Positions 1 to 19,300 of a stretch of 64,000 nt of DNA are shown in pieces; the stretch's first letter is position 1, and each line of letters starts with the position of its first letter. The DNA comes from Dipetalonema caudispina. Its lineage: Eukaryota; Nematoda; Chromadorea; Rhabditida; Onchocercidae. The notes below the pieces were generated by a model. The model was not told the origin of the DNA. It did no database searches and was given only the letters and a program-made list of their open reading frames with translations. The stretch spans positions 309,732 to 373,731 of the forward strand of contig JABVXV010000015.1 in NCBI GenBank assembly GCA_013365325.1, written 5' to 3'. The translations under genes were made by a program, and so were the position numbers.

Positions 1-3000
1 AAATGGTCTTTTGAAAATTAAATGATAACATGCATTTGACAGATCAATGAGAAATCAAGTGGACAGGCAAGAACGCTCATCTCCACATTGACCAAATAAT
101 ATGAACGGATGTTTGGTACTTTTACTTCTTTCAATTAGGTTTGAAAAAATTTTAAAACTATAGTGACGATAAGTAATTTTGCTAAGCTTTCATAAAATTC
201 ATACAGTTGAAAAATATTTTCGGATTAATTTTGATGCTTATTGCAAAATTTGATGCTTCAGGAAGATTAATTAATTATCTCATGTCTTCAAATGAGTCTT
301 TGAATCTCATGTCTATAGCATGTTGGATAGTTTTTTTCGAAGACTGTTGTCAATAAACGAACCGTTAGCTTCTAAGGATTATGAATTTTTTTACACATCT
401 TTTCATCTCTCGTATTTATCGACTAAATTATCATCTACTTGTCCAAAAAATATCTATTTCAACAAATTAGACATATGGTACGGGAAATGACAAATAAATA
501 TGTCAAATGTCGTATGAGTTTCGAAAAATTTTTATCAGAAAAAAAAAAAATCAACAAATTTAATGTTATCAGTTATTGATTTAAATAAATTTAATTGATT
601 TAGTTATTTTCAACAAAAAATCATTCAAAAAATTATATATAATTGTTCACTACTACTTACCTTAACATTAATATAGCAATGAAAGATAGTTAATAGTAAT
701 GTAGTAAGTAATATTTGCATAAGACATCAATGAGTTACCTCCCATTTTATATTATCAAGCATTATTTGCTACTATTTTTCTCTTTGTTTACTTTTTTTTT
801 TTTTTTTTTTCTAACCTTCCAAGAGATTATTATCGTATAATTTTTCTTTTGTAATAAACCTAAATGCTGCTTGTTCAGGTTAAATCTTTTAATTATAGTC
901 TTTAGGATAGTTAAGAGTAAAAGATTAATAGTAGCCGTTATAAATATCTAATAATTACTGTATAAAATTAAAATCTTTCATAGTTATACAGTACTACTTG
1001 ATAGGATAGTATATTTCATTATCTTTTTATAAATAGTATCAATTCTAAATGATATTATTACTGGGTTATTTTGATGAGAGCAAAGAAAAAATTATCCTAT
1101 TTGTTTGTTTGTTTGATAGTAATCTTTGTGAAAAATTAATTGGAATTTGAACAAAATTTTCCTACAACTATCTTATACATTTGTTAATTATTTAAATAAT
1201 TTTAAAAGTGAATTAAATGATTCATATAATTTAACATTCCAATAAAGTCAGAAAGCATCTTAGTTGGTCACTGTGACTGATACACTGTTATCATCAACAT
1301 TAATGTGTAAAGAGAATGATATGATCCTGTATAAGCATTTATTGCGGTGTAATGGTCCATTGATCGTGATATGATAAGGACACAAATTTCATTATTGCTC
1401 TACTACTAACGGTACTGAGAGCAAAATATGTCGTCTCATTCCTCTTCACCATATGAAAGAGTTTTTGTTGTAAATTTTTACATTGTTATTTTTTTAAAAT
1501 ATATCCTTTGATTAACTTCTGAATCTCGACGACTACCGAAGAAATAACCAATTAATTACACGTCGGCTAATATGCATTTGATGAATAGTAGTAGTACCTA
1601 CTGTTGATATAAATGATACGACTGAAATGAAATGCTTGCGATCAGAAGAAACCTATATCTATTCTGAATACCATTTGGTGGTATGGTAAGGAATCCATCC
1701 TTGTTTCTGGTCACCAGCTGCTTATCAGTACAGAATGATGACATTATCAGTTGAAGTGTGTGACACACTCTGTTCTTTCATTTATGCATTTACAATATCA
1801 AAAGTTTACAGCAATCAAATCATTTTTTACTACATTTTTTCTTTTTTCCACAATTTTCTTATTAATTCGTTTGTAATTAATATATTTCAGCTACATTTTG
1901 ATTTGAATTAGGATGAGTGAAATTTGTGAATTAAAAAAATACCTTATGACATCAAGTACTGAGTGATAACCTGAACAATTTATAATTCAGTGGTTGAAGA
2001 AGGCAAAAATAATATTGTTGTACAATTTCGCTCATTTAAAAATTCTGAACATTAGAAAAGTACCAAATTGATAAGATTCATTAATTAACAGTTCTGCTTA
2101 ATCATGATAAAATACCGCATTTTCGTCGACATGGACAAATTTCTCTTTAGATCATTTTAATATGATTGTTAAATAAATATTTAAGTAAACTTGGTTTTAA
2201 AGAATTTAACAAAAGTACTCATTTCCAATTGGGTCATATCCATTTCTCTTGGTCAATTTTAATTTGCTTTAAATATCTCCACGATTGGTCACTCAAAATT
2301 TAATAACTAATAGTAGTTGAAGCAATTCTTAGTTTTGTCTGCCCTACGTTAAATAGAAATTGTAACATGAGAAATTTCATTCTTCATTATATTTCAATAA
2401 CTTGTGATGACCAATCATCACATCAACTGTATTTCCTTACATTCCTCTCTCCCGATCCCCCGCTTCCCCGCTTAGTTCTATTTCCTCCGCTTAAATATCG
2501 GATATTTAATGAGGGAAATGCCTAAAATATGCAATATAGTTAATAATCAAAGTTAATGGTTTGAGTGTTAATTACTTTAATTGGTTCAATTTTCTTAAGT
2601 AAATTTATAGTACTTAAATTTTACTTGGTCATATCTTGTACCAGATGAGGTTACAACTTTGCAAAATGTACCATTAAGCTAGTACAAAAAATGTCACCAG
2701 AACTATGCATTCCGACTAACGATGGCCTTTGACCTCATCAGAAGTGAGCATTCGAAGAATTGTTTGAATAGAAAGAACATTTCTGTTGTGTGCGTTATTA
2801 TGAACTCTCAGGGGCGTTCATTTTCGCTATCCACCGCTTCTTATAATAGTTATTTAATTAGTAAAGTGTTATTAAGTGCTCTAACTATACCAACTAAAGC
2901 TATTTACATTGATTTTCAAGAATTTTTAAGGTTAAATTATTGAAATTTTCGATCTGAATGAAACCTCAATAACATTGGCAATATTTTGATCAGATTAGGC

Positions 3001-3386
3001 TTCGAAATTTGAGATAGCATAAAATTCAGTTCATTTCATCGATTGAAAATGAATTTGTTATCCTTCTCTGTGTTATATTTTAATGATATTTGTATTTCAT
3101 TTAAAATTAGAAAGCTTTCAGTCAGTTCAATTTCATCTTCTCATGAAAACAAATTTATTTTCCCAATTTCTCATATGTTACTAACACTTTTAAATATCAT
3201 ACATTCTATTTAATATCGAAAAAAAAAAAAAAGTGCAAATTGCTTTAATTAGGAAGTCAAAAATTAAATTTCAATATTCATTTTTTATTCGAATTAAACT
3301 TGATTAAGACTTCAAAACTTGTAAGAATAATTCTGCTTGCTAAATAATCCATCCCTTGTTATTCATTTACCAATGATCAGAAATAC

Positions 3387-3432
3387 ATAATGATGATGAT
3401 GATAATGATGATGATGATGATGATAATGATGG
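3387..3432. repeat. GAT trinucleotide microsatellite
   Basis: An imperfect run of GAT units interrupted by AAT. It lies in intergenic DNA and no open frame uses it. Confidence 0.85.
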
Positions 3433-6400
3433 TAGTAAATTACAATAGAATTGGAAATTACTTAATGAAGAATAGTTAGGAGGGAAAGAAAAAGAGTGAA
3501 AGAGAAAGATGAAATTGTTTAGTAAAGAATGATTTGTACAAATAGAGTGAAATTATTTAATAAGAGAAAAGATTAATTGCATGTAATATCAACTATTACA
3601 ATTATAGCCATTACATCTGGTAGCTGTGTACATTTTGACATTTTATTCATTTCCTCAATGCACCATAATAAATATTAAATAGGAAATGAATTATTTCTGT
3701 AAGAAAATTGAATTAACATCAAAAATTTCACTAAAATAATTTTGAATTACTCTACTATTATTGTAATATTACTGTATTTGAGTACTATATCAATTTTCTT
3801 GTTGTAATTATTTCAAAATTTTGCTAATTTAGTTCAGATCTCTATCCAAAACTTTAAATATTTTGCTAGAAGTCCAGTATATCGGTAAGGTTTTTTATTT
3901 TAGCATTTAATGTAATATGTTAAGAGTAATATCATTGATTTACTAATTAAATTCGTCGTAGCATAAAATGTTCGTTGTTGTTATTTGTCATTATTGAAAT
4001 TTGTTAGTTAAATTGGACAAAAAATTAATTTATTTTTTAATTTGAGAAACAGTTAAAAAAACCAAGAAAAAAAAAACCGTAAGATTTAAAATATGAAATG
4101 TCATAGATATTTTCAAAACTATTTAATTTGGAAGGCTATTTACCGTTTCAGGAGAATTCTGCAATTTGACCGAATCTCAACTGATATAAGCAACCCTTTA
4201 GTGATAGTTTTCATAACAAACTATTCTTTCGGAAATTAATACGACATTTTTGAAGGACACCTGTCGGAAGGAAAGCAGAGAATGAGTGCCATATTTTACT
4301 GTTACCATAATGTAAACATTCTTTCATAGTTTGTTGAAAATTGATTTTTGGAGGTAAGGAAAGAAACAGTGAGAACATTTTTGTAGAACTGCGAGACCGA
4401 CATCCAAATTTTTTCAACGACTTTACCGCGTTGAACTTTATATCCCTTCCGTATACCGCAATGATCAGACTACTACTCATTCATCGCAAATTCTGCTGTT
4501 GAATTCCCTATGATTTATATTTCCTTAGATTTCATCCAATCAAATTTAATAGTCAGTTTATTATTTGACATTAGAATTTTTTAATATTTTGGATGTATAA
4601 ACATTAAAAGAGTTAACGTTTGATCAATTCAAGAATTTTTAAATTATTACTTAAAAATAAAAATAAATTGAATATATCCGGAAATACTACTCTAATGTAA
4701 AGTTTATACTGTGCAATGGTCATTTGATGACCTTAATGAACACAGCAGTACGTCTACCTACTTCAATTACTTACATTCTCACGACACCCTGGTGTTTCGA
4801 TATCATCTTATCCGGTAAACAGCAACAAGAACTCTTCGCCACCTGAAGTAGACTCTCTAAAAATTGTTTTTCCACAAATCTTGAAGTTAAAGTATTTCCT
4901 CCAATTAAATGCGAGCTTGTTTCTCGACTATGTTTTCAACAATATTGAGTTACAGTATTTCCGTTTGCCATACAAAATGAAGTGATTATGTGAAATGTTT
5001 TGAAGAAAACGAAACATGACGTCACTACTTATTTTCCATTTCAATTTTAGGATATTTGAAAACAAAAATGATGAAATAAATAATAATAACAACTTTTATC
5101 CCTGATGACTCATTAACTTTACGAAATCGTACCTTTCAAGTATCCGATGCTACCACAAAATCCAAATTTATCACTTACTATGAAGATTTTCTAATGATTT
5201 CAAAATGATCTACTTCAACTAAGAAGTCCATTAATTAATTTAAATATCATAATCTATCATTCTTGTGATATATCCTTATATCTTTTCTTTAGTTAGAAAG
5301 AGACTAGACAAATGTTGAATTTTCACTCTCTTTAAACTCATTACTATCTATTTTCTAGTTTACGAATCCATCTTATTAAAAGCCTTTTATCTGTTGAATT
5401 AAGCAACATTTGATTTGATTGGCACTTGAATGATAGGAATTTCAACAGCTGTAATTGTTTTTATAATAATTTAATAATTACTGGATGTAATTTCGTAGAT
5501 GTAACATCGGAAATGATGTAATTAAGTAGTAATAGTTTTCAAAACACCATGCATTTCTCATACAAACTGTTTCCTTTATTTGCTATTTTATCTTCAACCA
5601 TTATCTCATCTAAAATTTAAATTTAAAAACCACAAATTCCCATTATTTGCTAATTTATCTAAGTTAAATTTACAAAAGTCAAGAGTACAGCAATACATCT
5701 ATTAATATTTACACCTGTTGATCGATTGTCATATTCAAAATGCATGTTAGAAAAGACTACTCGAATGATTTTTAGACTATTTTGTTTACTTATTTTGCTT
5801 CTATTCTTCTTCTTGTCTACTCAAATGATATTGTCGTATGCACAATGTATCTTCAACACTGTTCCAATGTTTACATTGATTTAAAAAAAAAAAAAAAGAA
5901 AGAAAAAAAAAGAAAGAAAATTAGACATTACCTTAGGTTTTCTTTGACTTATGCATTTGGAACTATTTGTACCTTAAAATCTGTGTAGAATATTTATTTG
6001 AATCAATGGTATAACGATTTTACAAACTATATTGATCATTGTTGAAGAATGAAAATTAAAACAATAAAAAATATTTAATTTTCATTTCCCAACTAATTTT
6101 CATTTCTGTTTTCGAGAGAAAAAAGTTTACCGCTATTCTAATTTAATCCTAAATAAATTATCAAAAATAAAACCAAAAAGAATGAATAGAAAAAAAAAAG
6201 AATAAAAGGATAGAATATGCTTTTGTATAGTTATTTCAATGAAAAACTCATACAATATAAAATAAATATAAGAAAAAAGAAATTTTTTCAAAAATTTAGT
6301 TCAATTTAATTTAATATTTGATAATTTAAATCTAATCAATTTCTTTTTCTTTTTTTATTTTGAAATGATTAACTTGCAAAGCTAATGTTGCTGTTGCTCA

Positions 6401-6835
6401 TACGAGGAAAATTTGACGATATCGTATTTGGGCGGTATTATCCATCTGTCCACTCTTCCTTTCCTTCCTACCATTTGTCAATTGCTCCTCCTTCCAATTC
6501 ATCCATCCTATCAACATCATTGTCGCCTGACAACAAATCACTTACTTCTTTGACATTTGTCAATTTTTATCTTCTCTTATAAAATTTTCCTCTTGTCAAT
6601 ATATTAATTGGATAAAAAGTTAGAAACTAAGCGATATATTAATAGGATTAATTTGAAATTATTTATCGGAATTCACTTCGAGTAAGCAAAAAAAAAAAAT
6701 CATATTTCATAAAACTTTTGCTTTTTATTGTTAATTAATTTAATAGTAGAAATTTTGTACGATAGTGTAAAGGAAGGAAGCTTCAACAACATCAACTTCA
6801 TTCCTATCTATCCATTTCTTATTAGCATTGGTTGA

Positions 6836-6857
6836 AGAGAGAGAGAGAGAGAGAGAA
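6836..6857. repeat. GA dinucleotide repeat
   Basis: A perfect GA run of roughly ten units followed by purine-rich sequence, in the intergenic region upstream of the forkhead gene. Confidence 0.85.
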
Positions 6858-8799
6858 AGGGAGAAAAGCTAAACTAGCTGATTGTCAACGATGCCCCGAT
6901 TTTCAATGTTTGTTCAACTGCAAGAGTGAAGTAGTGATGGCAATAGTTGGGATGAGTTTTCGTTGTCGAAACCATCCCATCCATCTATTCGATCCTTTTT
7001 CTTCCATTTTCATGCCTATATAGCTCCTTTACTCATTAGTCCAATGATCTGATGATTTCCATGAATCTCAGTTAACAGCATCATGTGAAATTTCCCTTAT
7101 TTACACAGCAAATTTTGGCATTACTTATTTGGGCAGCTGTTACAGTTTATTTTCAAACGTCAAAAATTGTTTTGAACGTTTGTTTTTTAAATGAAAGGAA
7201 AACTATCGTTCATCTTGCGATGTTACTGTAACAAAAACTCTAATTATTATAATTTGCAATATTCAAATTATCCTTCCAATAGTATTTTTTAATTTTTGAT
7301 TTTTGAAATTTTTTTAAATTTAAATTTTGCAAACTTTTAATTTTTTATCAATTTTCATTGTATATTTTTGTTATATCTGTAATGAGAATAAATCATAAGT
7401 TTTGTAAGCTTTTTTAAAATAATTCTAGAAAAGCTCCATAATGAGAGAGATGAATAATTATCAGGATAGTGATCGGCATGATTTGTTCAATTTTATTCAG
7501 CGCAATTTGTTTTCGAACATATCAATTGCGCAAATTGCACGTGGATAAATTAGCAAGCAAGTGTTAGCAAGAAAACGATGATCATTTTTTTGTTTTTGGA
7601 TCAAAAAAAAGTTGATAAATTATTGATCCACTCATAATTGTTTACCATAATGAGTTCAACAATATTTATTTTACTCCAATCACTATTAACAACGTGTGTA
7701 CCTCTTTTATTTACCGGTAAAACTAACATCTATTGGTCTCATTCATCTATAATCTTTTAAATGTAAATTTTTGTACACTTCAAAAATTTGTGTAAATTTC
7801 CAATCCTCTCATATTATATATTTTGCATGTCCTTTTTTTTTTTTTTTTTTTTTTGAGGAGTCAACACATATCTAAGAACTAAATTCTATTCCTATAAATT
7901 TCTATTTTTATCAAAAACAAATCCATTTAAATTTCAATTGGATCTCATTCCTTAGCTCAGCTCATCCATTTATAGCAATTTTTTAGTTTATTAAAAAAAA
8001 AAAAAAAAAAAAATCGATGTGTTAAAAGTTTCATGCTATTATCCACTCTGTCAAAGAACAAATATTTGAATTGGTTATAACAAGATGGTATCTTATTTAT
8101 ACAACAAATCATTTGTTTATATATTTGTGTAGTGAAAGGTGAGAAATGGATATGGAATTTAAAAACAGTGATGTGATTATGAACTATGTAATTAGATCAA
8201 AAGTGTGATAACTTTTGTTTCTTTATTCTGCAAATTAATTGTTTATTTTAATTAATTATGTCAATCTCTGAAATTAATTTCTTCTGATATTTTTGTTTGT
8301 AAACAAATGCTTTTTTTTTTTCATTTGTCTACAAGACGATATCTAAACAGTAGGAATTATATCTAACAGATATGGGAAACTGTTCAAAAATTCATTGTCA
8401 ACAATGTTGAATATTCATTTCTTATATCTTTAGGATAGGAAAACAACAATTTTCAAGCTTGTTTTTTTTTAGCGATAGTTTTTTTTTCAAAAAAAAAAAA
8501 ACAAAAAAAGCTCAAAAAAGCTTTTCTTGAAATTCAGAAATAAAAAATAATGAAATTTTTTACTCTTATAACTTTATTTTGAAAATTAATTGTTTTGCAC
8601 TTTATGGATTGGTAAGATTATGTAGACTGTTAGCTCGATATATCACTCTATCTGATAAGCTATTGTAAATGATAAGAATGTTCATAGATTCATGAATTCA
8701 TAAATATTGTAAAAGATAAAGTATTGCTATATGCTCAATTTTCGTTTTAAAATTGTAGGTTACCGTATTTTTACATTTAACTGTATGAGAATATGTGTA

Positions 8800-8856
8800 T
8801 AGATGTATGTATGTATATATATGTGTGTATGTCTGTGTGTGTGTGTGTGTGTATGT
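8800..8856. repeat. TG / TATG microsatellite
   Basis: Alternating TATG, TA and TG units with a central TG run of about ten units. Long apparent open frames on both strands here (His/Thr-rich on minus, Val/Cys-rich on plus) are produced by this repeat and are not genes. Confidence 0.85.
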
Positions 8857-10384
8857 TTGTGACAGTATCTGTAAGTGGGCTTTTCAAATCGTTCAATTAC
8901 AGATTTTGATGAATCATTCGAGAATGACGAGAAAATTTTCTTTCTGTAATCTCGATCAGGACATGATGTGCAACTAGTTGGATAGACTTCAACATTCCTC
9001 ATTCCTTTGTTACCTACAATCTTTTCAATCAGTATCATCAGGGAAAGAGTGGTTATAAGCTTTTCAACACCTATACGTATCATCATCATCAAATACGCTT
9101 GCTGTATGTGTCTGTCCGTACCATTCGTTCTGACTAGCTTTTATTAGCTGTACAAATAGGAAGAGTAAGGTAGGTGGGTAGGCGTACAGGACGCTTTAGA
9201 AATGACAAGATGGTCTCTATACACAAAGCTTCTATCTGAGATCGGTTGTCAACCATTCCCTCATTTTCCGCTTCATTGAAATGTCACATAGATTTTACAA
9301 GTTTCAACCTTTTTGTAATATTGTATTCATCGTCCGATGAAAATATTTCACTTCATATTTCATTTCATTTCATTCTTGTTTAATTTTTCATTTTAGCTTC
9401 TTTTAATTTCAAATTAAAATTTTATAAATTTACGTATCTTGAATGTATCAAATTTTCGGCCCTCTTCATAGTAGTACTTCTTTTATCAATTTGTTCTTTG
9501 AGTGGAACCAATCGGATGTGAAATAAATTTTTGTGAAATGATTTTTAAAAAAAAATGAAAGATATGATGGTTGAAATATAACTCATTTCTCCTTACTCTC
9601 TCTGAAATCCATTTCAGACATTTAAATTCACTTAAAAGTGATAATTTTAATAATATTTGATCAGATATGTGAAGTTAATGACAAACCACGTGTTTCCTGG
9701 TCATCGATAGACATTCCCTCAATAAAGTATTCATAAAAAGGGTAAATATTTGATAGTGGTTTCAATTTGCTATGTTCTGTTTACCAATTCAACATCAGAA
9801 ACTGATGAAATGATAATATTGACATTTCACGTCTGTCCGTGTTTGTTTTTGACGTATTAACCGTGCACCATATCTGTTTAAGTAACTAAATATTGATTCT
9901 TATCGGGTTCTACATTAATAAAATAAATCATTCTATGAAATTAATGCTGCTCAAATTTTCATATACCTTCAATGTTACCACAAAAAATTTATCAAAATCA
10001 TTTAGATTTAACAATTGATATTCATCAATTTCTTGGCGAAAGATTTTTACTTCTTATCGAAGTTGTCCTACCCAATCTTTTAAATAGAATTAATTCAGAT
10101 CGTTTGACTTTCAACACTTGTAATAACTAAAAGATTCTACAGCAGATATCCATTCATCTTACGCTGTCATTTCCAAATCCAAAACAATTTGCTTTCATTA
10201 ATTTACAATCTTTACGATAGATAACTTTAACACTTAAAGATGATTAAGTGTGAAAAATTACGACACTTTTTTTTCTTACTATCATTTCAATAAAAAAAAA
10301 AAAAAGAAAAATCACAGTGAAATAATCATTTCAACAAGGTGGATCGAATGAAAATGTCACGGATACGGTATAAAAATGATGCCA

Positions 10385-10500
10385 TTTTTTTTTTTTTTTT
10401 TTTTTTTTTCACAATACAATCCTTTTAGTCCAGCTATCTCTTCCATCTTACTCTTCTCTCTCCCTTTCTCTTTCTCTTTCTCTCTCTCTCTCTTTTTCTT
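10385..10500. repeat. Poly-T and CT-rich pyrimidine tract
   Basis: A run of about 25 T followed, after a short spacer, by about 45 bases of CT-rich sequence. It ends about 50 bases before the first candidate start codon of the forkhead gene. It could be promoter-proximal low-complexity DNA or a pyrimidine tract used by a trans-splice acceptor, but no clear TTTCAG acceptor follows it. Confidence 0.6.
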
Positions 10501-10548
10501 CTCTTTATTTCTTCCATTCTTCTATTAAAGCTGACAATAATAGCAAAA

Positions 10549-16386
<5,838 letters not shown>

Positions 16387-19300
16387 AAGGAGCTTAAAAG
16401 AAAAAAAAATAATAATAAAGGACATGGAAACGAAAAGGAAGGTTAGTTAATTAGTAGTGCCTCATCTCAACAACTGGTCACTTTTGTGAGCGAGTTATTA
16501 ATGATCCAAATATTTTGCGATTTCGTTTGTATTCGATATTTCTGTAAAATGATTTAGGTAATATGCAATTCTTTAGTTTTTCTTTTTTTTTCATTGAAAT
16601 GATTCGAATATTTGCGATAAATTCCAGCTTAGTTAATTGTTCAATAATTTTCACTTCATTTTAAAATATTAATTGAAAAGTTCATATAATTTAATGGTAT
16701 TTTTTCTTGCGAATTTTAATATGCTATTTAAGATGCCTTAATCATTTCTTATTTTATTAATATCTTCTTTGAAACAATTTTTGATCCAACGTACATTTTT
16801 TGATCAGATGTGAGAGGTTAAATAAATGAAAATGCATGTTTAGCTCAATGCTATAAGTTATTCAAATTTCCCGATGAAAAGTTACTGACAAAAGTTAGCA
16901 ATAATTTGAACTTATAAAATTGAAAATTTCAAAGATGAGAACAAAACATTCAACTGTGATATATTTGCATAACTGATGAAACGGAACTGTTTATATGTAA
17001 TACTATTATCACTTCACCAATTTAATCTTTATTTAAATTTCTGGTTTTTTTTTTTTTTATTTCACTCATAAATCTCTTCAGAAATTAAATTATTTTCTGG
17101 CAAATGATTCTTTTCATGATTTCAATTCTTCAACTTAAAATTTGCAATAGTTTTAACATTTTCCAGATTTAAAAAATAATGAGTTAAGGAAAGAGTTAAA
17201 AATGGACGATCATTGTAATCAGCATTGTTTACCAGAAATGTTTAGTTATTTCCATAATACAACTTTTGGCCTAGTACAAGTGTACTAGGAAAATGGCCAA
17301 AGATTGGCTTCCAAAAACCGACTAACGGTGCATTATTAAATTATATTGCATAATTCATTTATTGGATTCGTTGGTTAAATTTTTTCTTTTAATTTAATTA
17401 AGATAATAATAATTTAAATTTGAATGCATTTAAGTGATTAAACTTTCTTTTAAGTTTTTATTAAATTAAAAATCCTGTTATCAATTTTTGTTCTGCCAAT
17501 CAGAGTTAAAGATATTCATGTTGCGGTTTTACGGTTTTATCTTTTTCTTCGATATAAATTGTTGTTGACGTTACTGTCGACGATCAGTTTTGTTTATGGC
17601 AGCTAAATGTTTTTGAAATGTTGTGCAATAATGTATCGTGATTTTATAATTTGATTTGTAAATTCGCGTAAAATTTGAAAATGAATACAAAAAATTCCAA
17701 CCATTCTTGATTTTATTGGTAAGAATCTTTGAAAAACAGAAGTAAATGTGTGCCAAGTCATATGGCCAAGATATTTAATCTGTTAATTGCCGGTACAACA
17801 ATTATTTGAGAAGTACTATGAATGTTGAACAACATCAAACGATTGTTGGATGTTACAGTTATTAACAATAGCAGTGTTTAATAACGATTTCGATCATTTA
17901 TGTTTTCATGATACTGCAATCATTTTGGCCAAATAAAATTCAAGCAATGTTTAGCAAATACTAGGATCATCCATTGGGCTTCTCCTATTTACCTCTAACT
18001 TTCCTTAGAAAAGTTACAAGTCAAAATTTTGTGAAATTCTCGAAGACTTCTGCTAAAAGGGAATAAATGTATAAAACAAAATTATTTTGCTAATAAACAT
18101 TTAAATATTTGCAAGATTTACATTCCTCCATAAGTATTTCATTCAAATGAATTATGAAATTAAATTAATTCCAATTATTTTACTAACATAAACTTGAAAA
18201 GAGTTTAACCTCAATAGAATCAATAGGAGTTTCATTTCATCAGTAAACCAATACATGACCTCATTATTATGACCTTCTTTGCATGAACTTCTAGTCCTCT
18301 AAGAGCTATGAAATTTGCATTCTATTATAACTATTGAAGGAAGTGTAATGGAACACCTCATTGTTTTTGGCAAATAATGTAACAATAATAAATAATAAGT
18401 ACTTCGATGCCAAACGCTGCATCACTTAATGGATACATGTTATTTGTGATTGGAGTATGAAAACATATCTAAATGAATGGTCATATCAATGGAATCAATA
18501 GGTTGAAATTATTATTGTCAGGTATGAGAGGAAGATAGTAAACAATGAACAGGAAGGGAAAGATGAAGTTCAAGTTAGCATTTCCTTTCTTACTTTTTTT
18601 CAATTGTGTAATACTTCCCTAACTAAAATCATTTGTAAAATAGGGTAAACAAATGAAACTATGGGGACCTATATCATATAAGTACAGATCATGATATCAT
18701 TTTTGCCTAAAATTCATCACTGACAACAACATGAATTGTTGATCAACGAAAAATTTAAGTACTTCTCCTTCTGGTTAATTACATGTATCACATGTTATAA
18801 GTTATTCCAATAGGCTAATATAAGAAGAAATTTCAAGAGATAGACGATAACAATGTAGTTTGTTTCTGGCCAATGAATTTGCCATTTTTATGGATGTTAT
18901 CGAAAAAACTCCGGAAAATCATAATGTTAATGGTTCAATAACAGAAGAATCTGATAGGGATGTATCTGTGAGATAATGACTAAAAAAAAATCAGGTTGAG
19001 CATTTTAAAGAACTTTTCCTTCAATGTCGATTTAACTTGGATGTAATAATAACAGAATGTAAAAGCAACGAATTTTATACTTTATTCTGAAATGCAAAGA
19101 GAGAAAATTTAATTTTTACAGGTGAATACAAACACCAAATGAGCAAAAATACGCGTATTTTGGGTTGTAATAATTCAAAGAGTTATGGGAAAGGAATCGA
19201 AACTCATAAAGATTAGCAAAGATCCAATTAGTTTTCAGGTGGGAATATCATTTTAAGCGAATTTCAGCAGAAAATGAAGCTTGAAGCGATTTCTTAAGAC

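Larger units (their letters stand above)
1..10548. other. Intergenic region upstream of the forkhead gene, no gene recognised
   Basis: About 10.5 kb of AT-rich DNA with no chain of exons that I can support on either strand. The open frames present are short, low in complexity, or lack splice signals and recognisable protein motifs. The region holds poly-A and poly-T tracts (for example 7833-7854 and 7994-8013), several microsatellites listed separately, and scattered TGTTTAC words that match the FoxA core (for example near 785, 5781, 7640 and 9780). Such words are expected by chance at this base composition. By inference, the large empty interval next to a developmental regulator is likely to contain its enhancers, but nothing in the sequence pins one down. 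Confidence 0.6.

Noticed and set aside
2722..2943. A 73-codon plus-strand frame
   Set aside because: Isolated, with no motif and no splice partners. Its length is expected by chance in 64 kb.
4211..4480. An 89-codon minus-strand frame in the upstream intergenic region
   Set aside because: No recognised motif, no neighbouring exon and no convincing splice or start context; treated as chance.
8760..9092. A 110-codon minus-strand open frame and a 60-codon plus-strand frame
   Set aside because: Both are driven by the TG/CA microsatellite (His/Thr and Val/Cys runs) and have no supporting features.
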